Positions 52,076-59,593 of a DNA stretch of 64,000 nt are shown here, one piece after another. How positions within the stretch are numbered: position 1 is the stretch's first letter; each line of letters opens with the position of its first letter. Origin of the DNA: Saccharibacillus sp. O23 (GTDB lineage: Bacteria; Bacillota; Bacilli; Paenibacillales; Paenibacillaceae); contig NZ_NJDE01000002.1 in the NCBI RefSeq assembly GCF_002205895.1, positions 124,001 to 188,000 of the forward strand, written 5' to 3'. Position numbers and translations under genes: made by a program. Under the pieces are notes generated by a model. The model was not told the DNA's origin and did not search any database. It was given only the letters and a program-made list of their open reading frames with translations.

Positions 52076-52999
52076 ATGGAAAATACTAAGGTCGTGGCGG
52101 AGCCTAAAAAACGCAGCTTCGCCAAGCATCACCGCGAAGACATGATCGGGAAAATCTATACGAATCTGTGCGTGCTGCTGCTGATCGTCGTGATCGTCTC
52201 GATCGTGTATTTCGTCGCTTCGAAAGGCTTGAGCACGTTCTTCAAAGACGGCGTCAGCCCGATCGAATTCCTGTTCGGCACGCATTGGAGTCCGGACGGC
52301 TCGCCGGCTTCGTTCGGCGCGCTGCCGTTCATCGGCGGATCGTTCGTCGTCTCGATGCTTGCGGCGCTGATCGCCGGCCCGCTCAGCATCTGCGCCGCGC
52401 TGTTCATGACGGAGATCGTGCCCGGCAAAGGCAAACGGATTCTTCAACCGGTCATCGAACTGCTGTCGGGCATTCCGTCCGTCGTCTACGGCTTTATCGG
52501 CTTGACCGTGCTGGTGCCCTTCATCTCGGCTCTGACCGGCGGCAATTCGCTCGGTTACGGCGTAGGCGCGGGCGCGCTCGTGCTGTCCGTCATGATCCTG
52601 CCGACCATCACGAGCATCGCGGCGGACGCGCTGGCTTCGCTGCCTCGCGGCATGCGCGAAGCTTCGTACGCGCTCGGCGCGACGCGCTGGCAGACGATCT
52701 ACCGCGTCGTGCTGCCGACGCTGGCTCCTTCGCTGTGGACCGGCGTTATCCTCGGCATCGCGCGCGCGTTCGGCGAAGCGTTGGCCGTGCAAATGGTGAT
52801 CGGCAACGCGCCGTTCCTGCCGACTTCGCTGCTGACGTCCGCATCCACGCTGACCAGCGTGATAACCTTGAACATGACGAATACCTCGACCGGTTCGGTT
52901 CAGAACAACGTCCTCTGGAGCATGGCCTTGATGCTGCTCTTCATGACCTTCGTGTTCATTATCATCGTACGGTTGCTCCAAAGGAGGAATAAGCTGTGA
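52076..52999 (+). CDS. pstC: Phosphate ABC transporter permease PstC
   Basis: 307 residues, six predicted membrane segments after a basic N-terminus. The conserved EAA loop is EASYALGATRWQTIYRVVLP (about 203-222). IPSVVYGFIGLTVLVPF is a PstC signature. With PstA it forms the phosphate channel. GGAGAGG is 11 bp before the ATG. Its stop overlaps the PstA start (GTGA). Confidence 0.96.
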   Translation: MENTKVVAEPKKRSFAKHHREDMIGKIYTNLCVLLLIVVIVSIVYFVASKGLSTFFKDGVSPIEFLFGTHWSPDGSPASFGALPFIGGSFVVSMLAALIAGPLSICAALFMTEIVPGKGKRILQPVIELLSGIPSVVYGFIGLTVLVPFISALTGGNSLGYGVGAGALVLSVMILPTITSIAADALASLPRGMREASYALGATRWQTIYRVVLPTLAPSLWTGVILGIARAFGEALAVQMVIGNAPFLPTSLLTSASTLTSVITLNMTNTSTGSVQNNVLWSMALMLLFMTFVFIIIVRLLQRRNKL

Positions 53000-53892
53000 A
53001 AGCCAGAACTGCCGACAAACTCGCCACCGGCGTCATTATATTCTTTGCTATCCTGATCGTCGCCATTCTGGGCGGGCTGCTCGGATTCATCCTGATCCGC
53101 GGGATCTCGCACATCGATTGGCATTTCTTGACCTCGCCTTCGCAGAACTTCAAAGCCGGCGGCGGGATCGGACCGCAGCTCTTCAACTCGCTGTTCCTGC
53201 TCGTGCTCACCATGATCATTACCGTACCGCTCGGATTGGGCGGCGGAATCTACATGGCCGAATACGCCAAAGACAATAAATTGACGGGCTTTATCCGACT
53301 CGTCGTCGAAGTGCTCTCGTCGTTCCCGTCGATCGTCGTCGGTTTGTTCGGCCTCCTGCTCTTCGTCAACACGTTCGGCTTCGGTTACTCCTTGCTGTCC
53401 GGCGCGATCGCGCTGGCGATCTTCAACCTGCCGCTGATGGTGCGGATCACGGAGCAAGCGTTCCGGGCCGTACCGCGCGAACAGAAGGAAGCGGGACTCG
53501 CATTGGGACTGTCCAAATGGAAGATCATCACTTCGATCCTGCTGCCGGTCGCGCTGCCGAGCTTGATTACCGGCACGATTCTGGCCGCCGGCCGCGTATT
53601 CGGCGAAGCGGCGGCGCTGCTCTTCACGTCGGGGATGACCACGCCTCCGCTGAACTTCAGCGACTGGAATCCGTTCCACGCGCGCTCGCCGATCAACCCG
53701 ATGCGCTCGGCCGAGACGCTTGCCGTGCATATCTGGAAAGTCAACAGCGAAGGCCGCATTCCGGACGCCAAAGACGTATCGGCCGGCGCTTCGGCCGTGC
53801 TCGTGATCATGGTGCTGCTGTTCAATCTCGTGGCCCGTTGGTTCGGCCGTTTCGTTTACCGTAAGATTACCGCTTCCAAACAAGTGAACTAG
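52996..53892 (+). CDS. pstA: Phosphate ABC transporter permease PstA
   Basis: 298 residues from GTG 52996, 8 bp after AAGGAGG. Six predicted membrane segments; [18 protein letters not shown] and [16 protein letters not shown] are typical of PstA; EAA loop [20 protein letters not shown]. Coupled to PstC by a 4-bp overlap and followed by pstB after 13 bp. Confidence 0.96.
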   Translation: MKARTADKLATGVIIFFAILIVAILGGLLGFILIRGISHIDWHFLTSPSQNFKAGGGIGPQLFNSLFLLVLTMIITVPLGLGGGIYMAEYAKDNKLTGFIRLVVEVLSSFPSIVVGLFGLLLFVNTFGFGYSLLSGAIALAIFNLPLMVRITEQAFRAVPREQKEAGLALGLSKWKIITSILLPVALPSLITGTILAAGRVFGEAAALLFTSGMTTPPLNFSDWNPFHARSPINPMRSAETLAVHIWKVNSEGRIPDAKDVSAGASAVLVIMVLLFNLVARWFGRFVYRKITASKQVN

Positions 53893-53905
53893 GAGGACTT
53901 CCGTT

Positions 53906-54673
53906 ATGCAGACCCGTACACAACCCCGCTTCGGTACGGAAGAACTAAGCGTGTTCTACGGAACCAACGAAGCCGTCAAGAAAATCAACATGGAATTTCC
54001 CGAGAAAAGCGTCACCGCTCTGATCGGACCGTCCGGCTGCGGAAAATCGACTTTCCTGCGTTCTTTGAACCGGATGAACGACGAGATCGCTTCCGCGAAA
54101 GTCGTGGGCAAGATCTGGATGGACGGAGAAGATTTGAACGACAAAGATACGGACGCCATCACGCTTCGCCAGAAGATCGGCATGGTCTGGCAGCGTCCGA
54201 ATCCGTTCTATAAGTCGATCTACGAGAATATCGCGTTCGGTCCCCGTTACCACGGAACCAAAAACAAAAAGCAGCTCGACGAGATCGTGGAGCAGAGCCT
54301 TCGCCGCGCCGCGTTGTGGGACGAAGTCAAAGACCGTTTGAAAGAGTCGGCTTTGGCGCTCTCCGGCGGACAGCAGCAGCGCCTGTGCATCGCGCGCGCC
54401 TTGTCGGTCAGCCCGCAGATTCTGCTGCTCGACGAGCCGGCGTCCGCGCTCGACCCGGTCTCGACCGGCAAAGTCGAAGAGCTGATCATCGAGCTGAAAA
54501 AAGAACTGCGCATCGTGATCGTGACGCACAACATGCAGCAGGCCGCGCGCGTCTCGGATTCGACCGCCTATTTCTATCTGGGCAATCTGATCGAACACGA
54601 CGAGACGACCAAGCTGTTCTCCAATCCGTCCAACCAGATGACGCAAGAGTATATCATGGGCCGTTTCGGTTGA
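53906..54673 (+). CDS. pstB: Phosphate ABC transporter ATP-binding protein PstB
   Basis: 255 residues. Walker [10 protein letters not shown] (about 41-49), Q-loop MVWQRPNPF, signature [15 protein letters not shown], Walker [14 protein letters not shown], switch His in VTHNMQQA. It powers phosphate uptake by PstCA. AGGAGGACT lies 7 bp before the ATG. phoU, often the next gene, is not here, and a terminator follows. Confidence 0.97.
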   Translation: MQTRTQPRFGTEELSVFYGTNEAVKKINMEFPEKSVTALIGPSGCGKSTFLRSLNRMNDEIASAKVVGKIWMDGEDLNDKDTDAITLRQKIGMVWQRPNPFYKSIYENIAFGPRYHGTKNKKQLDEIVEQSLRRAALWDEVKDRLKESALALSGGQQQRLCIARALSVSPQILLLDEPASALDPVSTGKVEELIIELKKELRIVIVTHNMQQAARVSDSTAYFYLGNLIEHDETTKLFSNPSNQMTQEYIMGRFG

Positions 54674-54772
54674 ATTCGGACCCGCCCGTTTCGGCACTTC
54701 CGGCGATCCGCGAAAACAAGAAATTCCTTTTTCCGGCCACCGGTTCGCAATCATTCATACGATAAGCGTTGG

Positions 54773-54808
54773 GCCGTTCCCGTCGATCTTGAGGGAACGG
54801 CTTTTTTT
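54773..54808 (+). terminator. Rho-independent terminator of the pst operon
   Basis: GCCGTTCCC (54773-54781) pairs with GGGAACGGC (54793-54801), then seven T. Confidence 0.88.
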
Positions 54809-54878
54809 GCTGCGCAGTTTCGGAGCCGTCGCCCGGAAGTCGGCTTCTTGCCGATATTGTTCGCCGGTTAACCATCGT

Positions 54879-54906
54879 TGAATTGCGTCTTGCGATCAAG
54901 TACGAT
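54879..54906 (+). promoter_or_regulatory. Sigma-A promoter candidate for the FhuF-like gene
   Basis: TTGAAT (54879-54884), spacer of 16 bp by count of bases 54885-54900, TACGAT (54901-54906). The 14 bases from TACGAT onward also occur at 4150-4163 before the EAL gene. Confidence 0.5.
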
Positions 54907-54973
54907 AGACCCATGAGAAACATTCCCGATCCGACAGAATAACGGGGTCGATAGCAGAAAGGATGAACGGAAG

Positions 54974-55789
54974 ATGAGCGATGCCTCCAAGATCGAATTC
55001 GCCCCCGAGCTGCTTCAACCGCAGTTCTACATGACGGCCGAGCCGAAACCCGGTGCCGAACTTACGCTGACGCTGCAAGAATTGTCCGCGCCGGAAGGCG
55101 CCGAACGCTTCCTGCGCGCATTCGCGGATATCCTGAGAGCGCCGGACCTGCAGGCGGCGGTCACTTATTTCTGCAGCTGGTTCAGCGGCGTCGCCGTCGC
55201 CTCGCTCTATTTCCCGGCCGCCGCCGGTCTGAGCCCCGACTTCTCGGCGGACAATCTGAGCGCGCAGTTGTTCCGTACCGAGAACGGGCACGCGCTGAAT
55301 TTCGTCATCGGCAGCCGCGCGGCCGGGACGGCGCCGCAGGCGGAAGAAGCGCGCGACGAATGGACGCGCGCCGCGTTTCGCGGGTTCTACGGCGAGACCT
55401 GCCGCCGCCTGTTCGAGAATTTCGCGGCGGCGTCCGGCCTCGCCGTCGGGATGATCTGGGCCCAGCTTCCGGGCCGGGTGGATTATTTCGCCGAGACTTG
55501 GCGCACCCATCCGGAGATCGGCGCCATGCTGGCGCCTTATCGCGAGCGGCTCGAACGCGATTACGCGTTGCTCAAGACGTTGGAACCGGCAAGCTTCGGC
55601 CGCAAGAAAAATCCTTTCGACCTTCGGTTCCGCGATGTCGAACATCCGACCGACCCCGCGCAGCAGGTTCGGCTTCGCCCGAGCTGCTGTCTGTATCACA
55701 CGCTGCCGGAAGGCGAGTACTGCTACACCTGTCCGAAGCTGAACGAACAAGACCGCGCGGCCCTGCGCGCGAAGCGGCAAGCGCAATGA
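54974..55789 (+). CDS. FhuF-like siderophore-iron reductase (2Fe-2S protein)
   Basis: 271 residues, soluble. The C-terminus carries Cys238-Cys239, ten residues, Cys250, two residues, Cys253 (SCCLYHTLPEGEYCYTC), the exact CC-x10-C-x2-C pattern that binds a 2Fe-2S cluster in FhuF. The upstream part resembles the IucA/IucC-C-terminal/FhuF fold (ASGLAVGMIWAQLPGR, FFAETW-like region at ~175). FhuF reduces ferric hydroxamate siderophores in the cytoplasm. AAAGGATG lies ~10 bp before the ATG. The phosphoesterase start overlaps its stop. No siderophore transporter is adjacent. Confidence 0.8.
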   Translation: MSDASKIEFAPELLQPQFYMTAEPKPGAELTLTLQELSAPEGAERFLRAFADILRAPDLQAAVTYFCSWFSGVAVASLYFPAAAGLSPDFSADNLSAQLFRTENGHALNFVIGSRAAGTAPQAEEARDEWTRAAFRGFYGETCRRLFENFAAASGLAVGMIWAQLPGRVDYFAETWRTHPEIGAMLAPYRERLERDYALLKTLEPASFGRKKNPFDLRFRDVEHPTDPAQQVRLRPSCCLYHTLPEGEYCYTCPKLNEQDRAALRAKRQAQ

Positions 55790-56421
55790 GCCGAGTCCGC
55801 GAGTCCGCTCAGACTTCCCCCGCGATCCGGGTACGCATCGGCCCGAACGAACGCGCAGCGACCGCTGCCGAGAACGTCGAAGGCATGTCGAAGAAGCCGA
55901 TCAAGATCGTCGTCGTGTCCGATACGCATATGTTCCGTATGGCGAAGGTTCTGCCTCCGTCGCTTGTCGAAGAATTGTCGGAAGGCGTCGATCTGATCCT
56001 GCATGCCGGCGACTGGACGGCGCCGGAAGTGTACGATCTGCTGGCGGCTTACGCACCGGTCGAAGGCGTGACGGGCAATAACGACGGCCCCGCGATCGCG
56101 AAGCGGTGGGGCGATCGCCGGATCATCGAGATCGGAGGCCGCGTTATCGGTTTGACGCACGGTCATCTGGGACGAAAAGGGACCGAAGCGAACGCGCTTG
56201 CCGCTTTCGAGGAAGACGATGTCGATATGATCGTGTTCGGCCATTCCCATGTACCACTGTCCCGTTCGGTCTTCAGAGACCGCTATGATCGAAGCGTCGA
56301 TCTGTTCAATCCCGGTTCCCCGACCGACAAACGCAGGCAGGCGAGATATTCGTACGGCGTGATCGCGCTTGACGGGCTTCTTGCGACTTTCGAACACCGT
56401 TATTTCGATTCCAAGATTTGA
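55786..56421 (+). CDS. YfcE/MJ0936-type metallophosphoesterase
   Basis: 211 residues from ATG 55786 (ATGA overlap with the FhuF-like gene) or 178 from ATG 55885; neither has a strong binding site, and the first ~33 residues are not part of the fold. The calcineurin-type core is complete: SDTH, HAGDW, GNND, THGH and FGHSH ligate two metals. YfcE-like enzymes hydrolyse phosphodiesters; the true substrate is unknown. The unit ends in a terminator at 56443. Confidence 0.88.
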   Translation: MSRVRESAQTSPAIRVRIGPNERAATAAENVEGMSKKPIKIVVVSDTHMFRMAKVLPPSLVEELSEGVDLILHAGDWTAPEVYDLLAAYAPVEGVTGNNDGPAIAKRWGDRRIIEIGGRVIGLTHGHLGRKGTEANALAAFEEDDVDMIVFGHSHVPLSRSVFRDRYDRSVDLFNPGSPTDKRRQARYSYGVIALDGLLATFEHRYFDSKI

Positions 56422-56442
56422 AGCGGCCTTGTCGGATATCGA

Positions 56443-56480
56443 AAGCTTTTCGGAACTTACCGGTTCCGAAAGGCTTTTTT
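56443..56480 (+). terminator. Rho-independent terminator after the phosphoesterase
   Basis: AAGCTTTTCGGAAC (56443-56456) pairs with GTTCCGAAAGGCTT (56463-56476) with one G-U pair, then a run of T to 56480. Confidence 0.88.
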
Positions 56481-56487
56481 GGCGTTT

Positions 56488-56531
56488 TGTAAAGCGAGTG
56501 TTTTGACCATGTAAAGAGAGTGTTTTATAAT
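56488..56531 (+). promoter_or_regulatory. Promoter with 22-bp-spaced direct repeats (Pho-box-like) upstream of the LtaS-like gene
   Basis: TTGACC (56503-56508), 17 bp, TATAAT (56526-56531) is a near-ideal sigma-A promoter. TGTAAAGCGAGTGTTTT (56488-56504) is repeated as TGTAAAGAGAGTGTTTT (56510-56526), 22 bp on, 16 of 17 identical. TGTAAA is the complement of the PhoP half-site, and TGT-type hexamers recur every 11 bp. The repeats cover the promoter itself, which would suit repression. Confidence 0.65.
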
Positions 56532-56582
56532 GGGAGTTTGAATCGATGTTTATCAATTTCTAGTCAAAGAGGGTAGTTTACC

Positions 56583-58571
56583 ATGAATCTGATTACCGCA
56601 AGGCAGGGAATAAGCCGCAGACCGGATCGCGTGTTCGTCGGCGTCGCCTGCATCCTGTTCGCGAAGCTGCTGCTGCTGCGCTGGTTTTTCTTCTCGGAAT
56701 TCCAACCGGGCGGCATCGTGATCGATCTGTCGACCGCTCTGGGTCTGACCTGCTTGCTGGAACTTCTGGTTCCGCATCGCTGGCGGACGCGCGCGGCGTG
56801 GATCGCCAATCTGCCGTTATCGTTTCTTTTTTTCGCGGCGGCCGTTTACCATTCGTATTTCGGCTCCGTTCCGACTTATGCGGTCTTGACCGCGCTCGGC
56901 CAAGTGCCCGAAGTCGGCAACGTGGTCAGCGGATTGATCAAGCCGATCTATTTCTTGTTTTTCGTCGATCTGTTGATCGCGCTGGTACGATTCGTCTGGA
57001 CGCGCGCGAGACGTCGCGGGAATCGCGGCGGCCTGAATTTCGGCGCCCGGAAGTCGGAACGGCCTTTCGCTTCATGGAACGAAACGGCGACGCGCATGAG
57101 CCGCATCGTCGTATCGGTCGTGCTCGTCGTCTGTCTGCTGCTGTCCGGCGTATGGATTAACCGCGGCCTCGCGATCAGCAACGAGATCGTGCGCGCGGAG
57201 AACGTCGGTTTCCTCAATTATCAGGTCAGCACGGCGATCGAGAAGCGCCAAGAACGCGAGTTCATCGCGTCGACCACGCCCGAAGAAATCGCGGCGCAGG
57301 TGAAGACGCTGCAGCAGTCGTTTCCTTTTGTCGATCAAAAGGCTGCTTCAAGCTCCGGCGGCAAATCTTCTTCCTCCGTTCCTGCGTATTTCGGGGCGGC
57401 CGAAGGCAAAAACGTGATCGTCGTACAGATGGAGTCGTTCCAGAATTTCCCGATCAACTATAAACTCGACGGAACCGAAGTGACGCCGAACCTGAACAAG
57501 TTGGCCGCTCAGAGTTTCTATTTCCCGCATATTTTCCAGCAGATCGGTCAAGGCAATACCTCGGACGCCGAGTTCATCTCGAATACGTCGATCTACCCGA
57601 CCGGCAAGATCGCCATGTCTACCGGTTACGGAGATCGAATCATTCCGAGTTCGCCGCGCTTGTTGGAAGACAAAGGCTACAAGACGGCGACGTTCCAGAT
57701 CAACAGCGCGACGTTCTGGGATCGCAATCAGCTCTATCCGGCGCTCGGCTTCCAGAATTATTACGACAAGCCGAACTACGACAATGATCATTTCAACAAT
57801 TTCGGAGCTTCCGACGAAGAGATGTACCGCGTAGGCTTGGAGAAGATCGACGAGATGCGGGCCGACGGTTCGCCGTTCTACGCGCAGTTCGTCACGACGT
57901 CCAGCCACGCGCCGTTCGAAGTGCCGGAGCAGTTCGAGCAGTTCGCGCTGCCGGAGCGGCTTCAAGGCACGCAGCTCGGCAGCTACCTGAACGCGCAGCA
58001 TTATACGGATTATGCGCTCGGCAAGTTGATCGAAGGCCTCAAAGCCAAAGGGCTGTGGGAAAATACCGTTCTGCTCGTCTACGGCGACCACGGCGGATTG
58101 TCCACGGCGGAGAACGATCCGGCTTGGGTTTCTTCGATGCTCGGCATCTCCTATGACGCGAACGTCAGCCGTTTCAATATCCCGTTGATCGTGCACGTGC
58201 CGGGAATCGAACAAGGCAAGAAAGTCGAACTGTCCGGCGGACAGATGGATTTCGTGCCGACTCTGATGAATCTGCTGGGCATTTCGCTGGACCAAGAGAA
58301 GCATCTCGTATTCGGCCGCGATCTGCTCAATACGGACCGCAACGCGGTCGGAATTCGTTATTACCTGCCGACCGGATCGTTCGTGGGCGACGGCGTACTG
58401 TTCATTCCGGGCGAAGGATTCGACGACGGTACGGCGATCGATCTGGATACGCACGAACCGGTGACGAATCTCGAACCTTACCGCGAAGATTACGAATATA
58501 TTTTGCAGTTGATGAAGCTCTCCGACGATTACGTGAAGGTACTGCCGAAGCGCGGACCCGGACAGAAATGA
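56583..58571 (+). CDS. Lipoteichoic acid synthase-like phosphoglycerol transferase
   Basis: 662 residues. About five N-terminal membrane segments (~20-40, 44-65, 73-95, 110-135, 185-205) are followed by an extracellular sulfatase-fold domain (~275-640). The catalytic threonine is Thr326 (GQGNTSDAEF), matching the GxTSD/E motif of LtaS. Metal-site segments VVQMESFQNF, SSHAPFEVP and YGDHGG are present. Such enzymes polymerise glycerol phosphate from phosphatidylglycerol; some paralogues act as primases or modify other polymers. AAGAGGG lies 9 bp before the ATG, and the stop overlaps the tag gene. Confidence 0.92.
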   Translation: MNLITARQGISRRPDRVFVGVACILFAKLLLLRWFFFSEFQPGGIVIDLSTALGLTCLLELLVPHRWRTRAAWIANLPLSFLFFAAAVYHSYFGSVPTYAVLTALGQVPEVGNVVSGLIKPIYFLFFVDLLIALVRFVWTRARRRGNRGGLNFGARKSERPFASWNETATRMSRIVVSVVLVVCLLLSGVWINRGLAISNEIVRAENVGFLNYQVSTAIEKRQEREFIASTTPEEIAAQVKTLQQSFPFVDQKAASSSGGKSSSSVPAYFGAAEGKNVIVVQMESFQNFPINYKLDGTEVTPNLNKLAAQSFYFPHIFQQIGQGNTSDAEFISNTSIYPTGKIAMSTGYGDRIIPSSPRLLEDKGYKTATFQINSATFWDRNQLYPALGFQNYYDKPNYDNDHFNNFGASDEEMYRVGLEKIDEMRADGSPFYAQFVTTSSHAPFEVPEQFEQFALPERLQGTQLGSYLNAQHYTDYALGKLIEGLKAKGLWENTVLLVYGDHGGLSTAENDPAWVSSMLGISYDANVSRFNIPLIVHVPGIEQGKKVELSGGQMDFVPTLMNLLGISLDQEKHLVFGRDLLNTDRNAVGIRYYLPTGSFVGDGVLFIPGEGFDDGTAIDLDTHEPVTNLEPYREDYEYILQLMKLSDDYVKVLPKRGPGQK

Positions 58572-59203
58572 GCTCGGAAAAAGAAGCGGCAGCGGGGAGG
58601 GAACGGAATTTGCAGCAGCCGGTAAGATGCCGATGGGTCAACGACGACCCGCTCTATATCCGTTATCATGACGAAGAATGGGGCGTGCCCGTCCATGACG
58701 ACTTGAAATGGTTCGAGCTGCTGACGTTGGAAGGCGCGCAGGCGGGACTCAGCTGGTACACCGTGCTCAAAAAGCGCGAACGTTACCGGGAAGTGCTGGA
58801 CGGTTTCGATCCTTCGATCGTGGCGGAATACGACGCGGCGAAGATCGGGGAGCTGATGGGCGACGCGGGCATCGTCCGCAATCGCCTGAAGCTCGAATCG
58901 ACGGTGCGAAACGCGAAAGCTTTTCTGAAGGTGCAGGAGGAATTCGGCAGTTTCGACGCTTATATCTGGGCATTCGTGGACGGCAAACCGATCGCGGGCA
59001 GCCGGACCCGGCCGGAAGACGTGCCCGCCCGCACGGAAGTATCGGACCGATTGTCCAAAGATTTGAAAAAACGCGGTTTTGGCTTCGTAGGCAGCACGAT
59101 CTGTTACGCGCTGATGCAAGCCTCGGGCCTGGTCGACGACCACCTTCGGGATTGCTTCCGCCGCGGCCCGGTATCCGAGTCGCAAAAATCCGTTCGCGGT
59201 TAG
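58568..59203 (+). CDS. tag: DNA-3-methyladenine glycosylase I
   Basis: 211 residues. The Tag fold is clear: WVNDDPLYIRYHDEEWGVP, LEGAQAGLSWYTVLKKRE, KKRGFGFVGSTICYALMQA. Zinc ligands correspond to the Cys of RCRW, the His of YHDEEWG, and the His and Cys of DDHLRDC. It excises 3-methyladenine from alkylated DNA. An N-terminal extension of ~18 residues precedes the usual start; ATG 58568 overlaps the LtaS-like stop (ATGA), which favours coupled translation. Confidence 0.95.
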   Translation: MSSEKEAAAGRERNLQQPVRCRWVNDDPLYIRYHDEEWGVPVHDDLKWFELLTLEGAQAGLSWYTVLKKRERYREVLDGFDPSIVAEYDAAKIGELMGDAGIVRNRLKLESTVRNAKAFLKVQEEFGSFDAYIWAFVDGKPIAGSRTRPEDVPARTEVSDRLSKDLKKRGFGFVGSTICYALMQASGLVDDHLRDCFRRGPVSESQKSVRG

Positions 59204-59283
59204 CTGCCTTGCGCGTCGCATCCGTCGGTCGCCGGGTAATGGGCAGTAGAAGCGCCGCGATCTGCGGCGAACGAGAGGAGCGC

Positions 59284-59445
59284 ATGACGATGAAGATCAT
59301 GATTACGCAGGAAGAAGCGATGCAGCGCAAAATCTGGGACCGGATTATCGACATGTTCGGACTGGACGCGGACAAAGACTACTGGGACAGCGAACAATTC
59401 ATCTTGACGGAGGAACAAGCGCGTCAACTGGGATTGATTCGATAA
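59284..59445 (+). CDS. Small protein of 53 residues, function unknown
   Basis: ATG 59284 follows GAGAGGAGC by a few bases. The product, rich in Met, Asp, Glu and Gln, has no membrane segment or Cys; it looks like a short helical protein (EEAMQRKIWDRIIDMFGLD ... TEEQARQLGLIR). The frame is preceded by a longer open stretch in the same frame inside tag, which is only a shadow. A bidirectional terminator follows 34 bp later, which supports a real gene end here. I do not recognise it. Confidence 0.65.
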   Translation: MTMKIMITQEEAMQRKIWDRIIDMFGLDADKDYWDSEQFILTEEQARQLGLIR

Positions 59446-59479
59446 GCTTGCGCTCAAGGTCTGACAAATGCGGCAAAAG

Positions 59480-59525
59480 AAAAAGCTGTGCCAACCCGTA
59501 TTCGGCGGGTTCGGCACAGCTTTTT
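59480..59525. terminator. Bidirectional terminator between the small protein and PAS-GGDEF-EAL genes
   Basis: AAAAAGCTGTGCC (59480-59492) pairs with GGCACAGCTTTTT (59513-59525); inside, AACCCG/CGGGTT also pairs. T-runs on both strands. Confidence 0.92.
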
Positions 59526-59593
59526 GCGTGGACGCATACGGAGGCTTCCGGGTTGAAACGACGGAACGCGCTCTTCTCGAATCGGCATGCTTG

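Larger units (their letters stand above)
54674..54973. other. 300-bp gene-free interval after pstB
   Basis: It holds the pst terminator (54773-54808) and the promoter candidate of the FhuF-like gene (54879-54906). Nothing else was recognised. Confidence 0.7.

Noticed and set aside
51059-52981. 640-residue frame antisense to pstS/pstC
   Set aside because: His/Arg/Gln-rich shadow opposite two well-identified genes.
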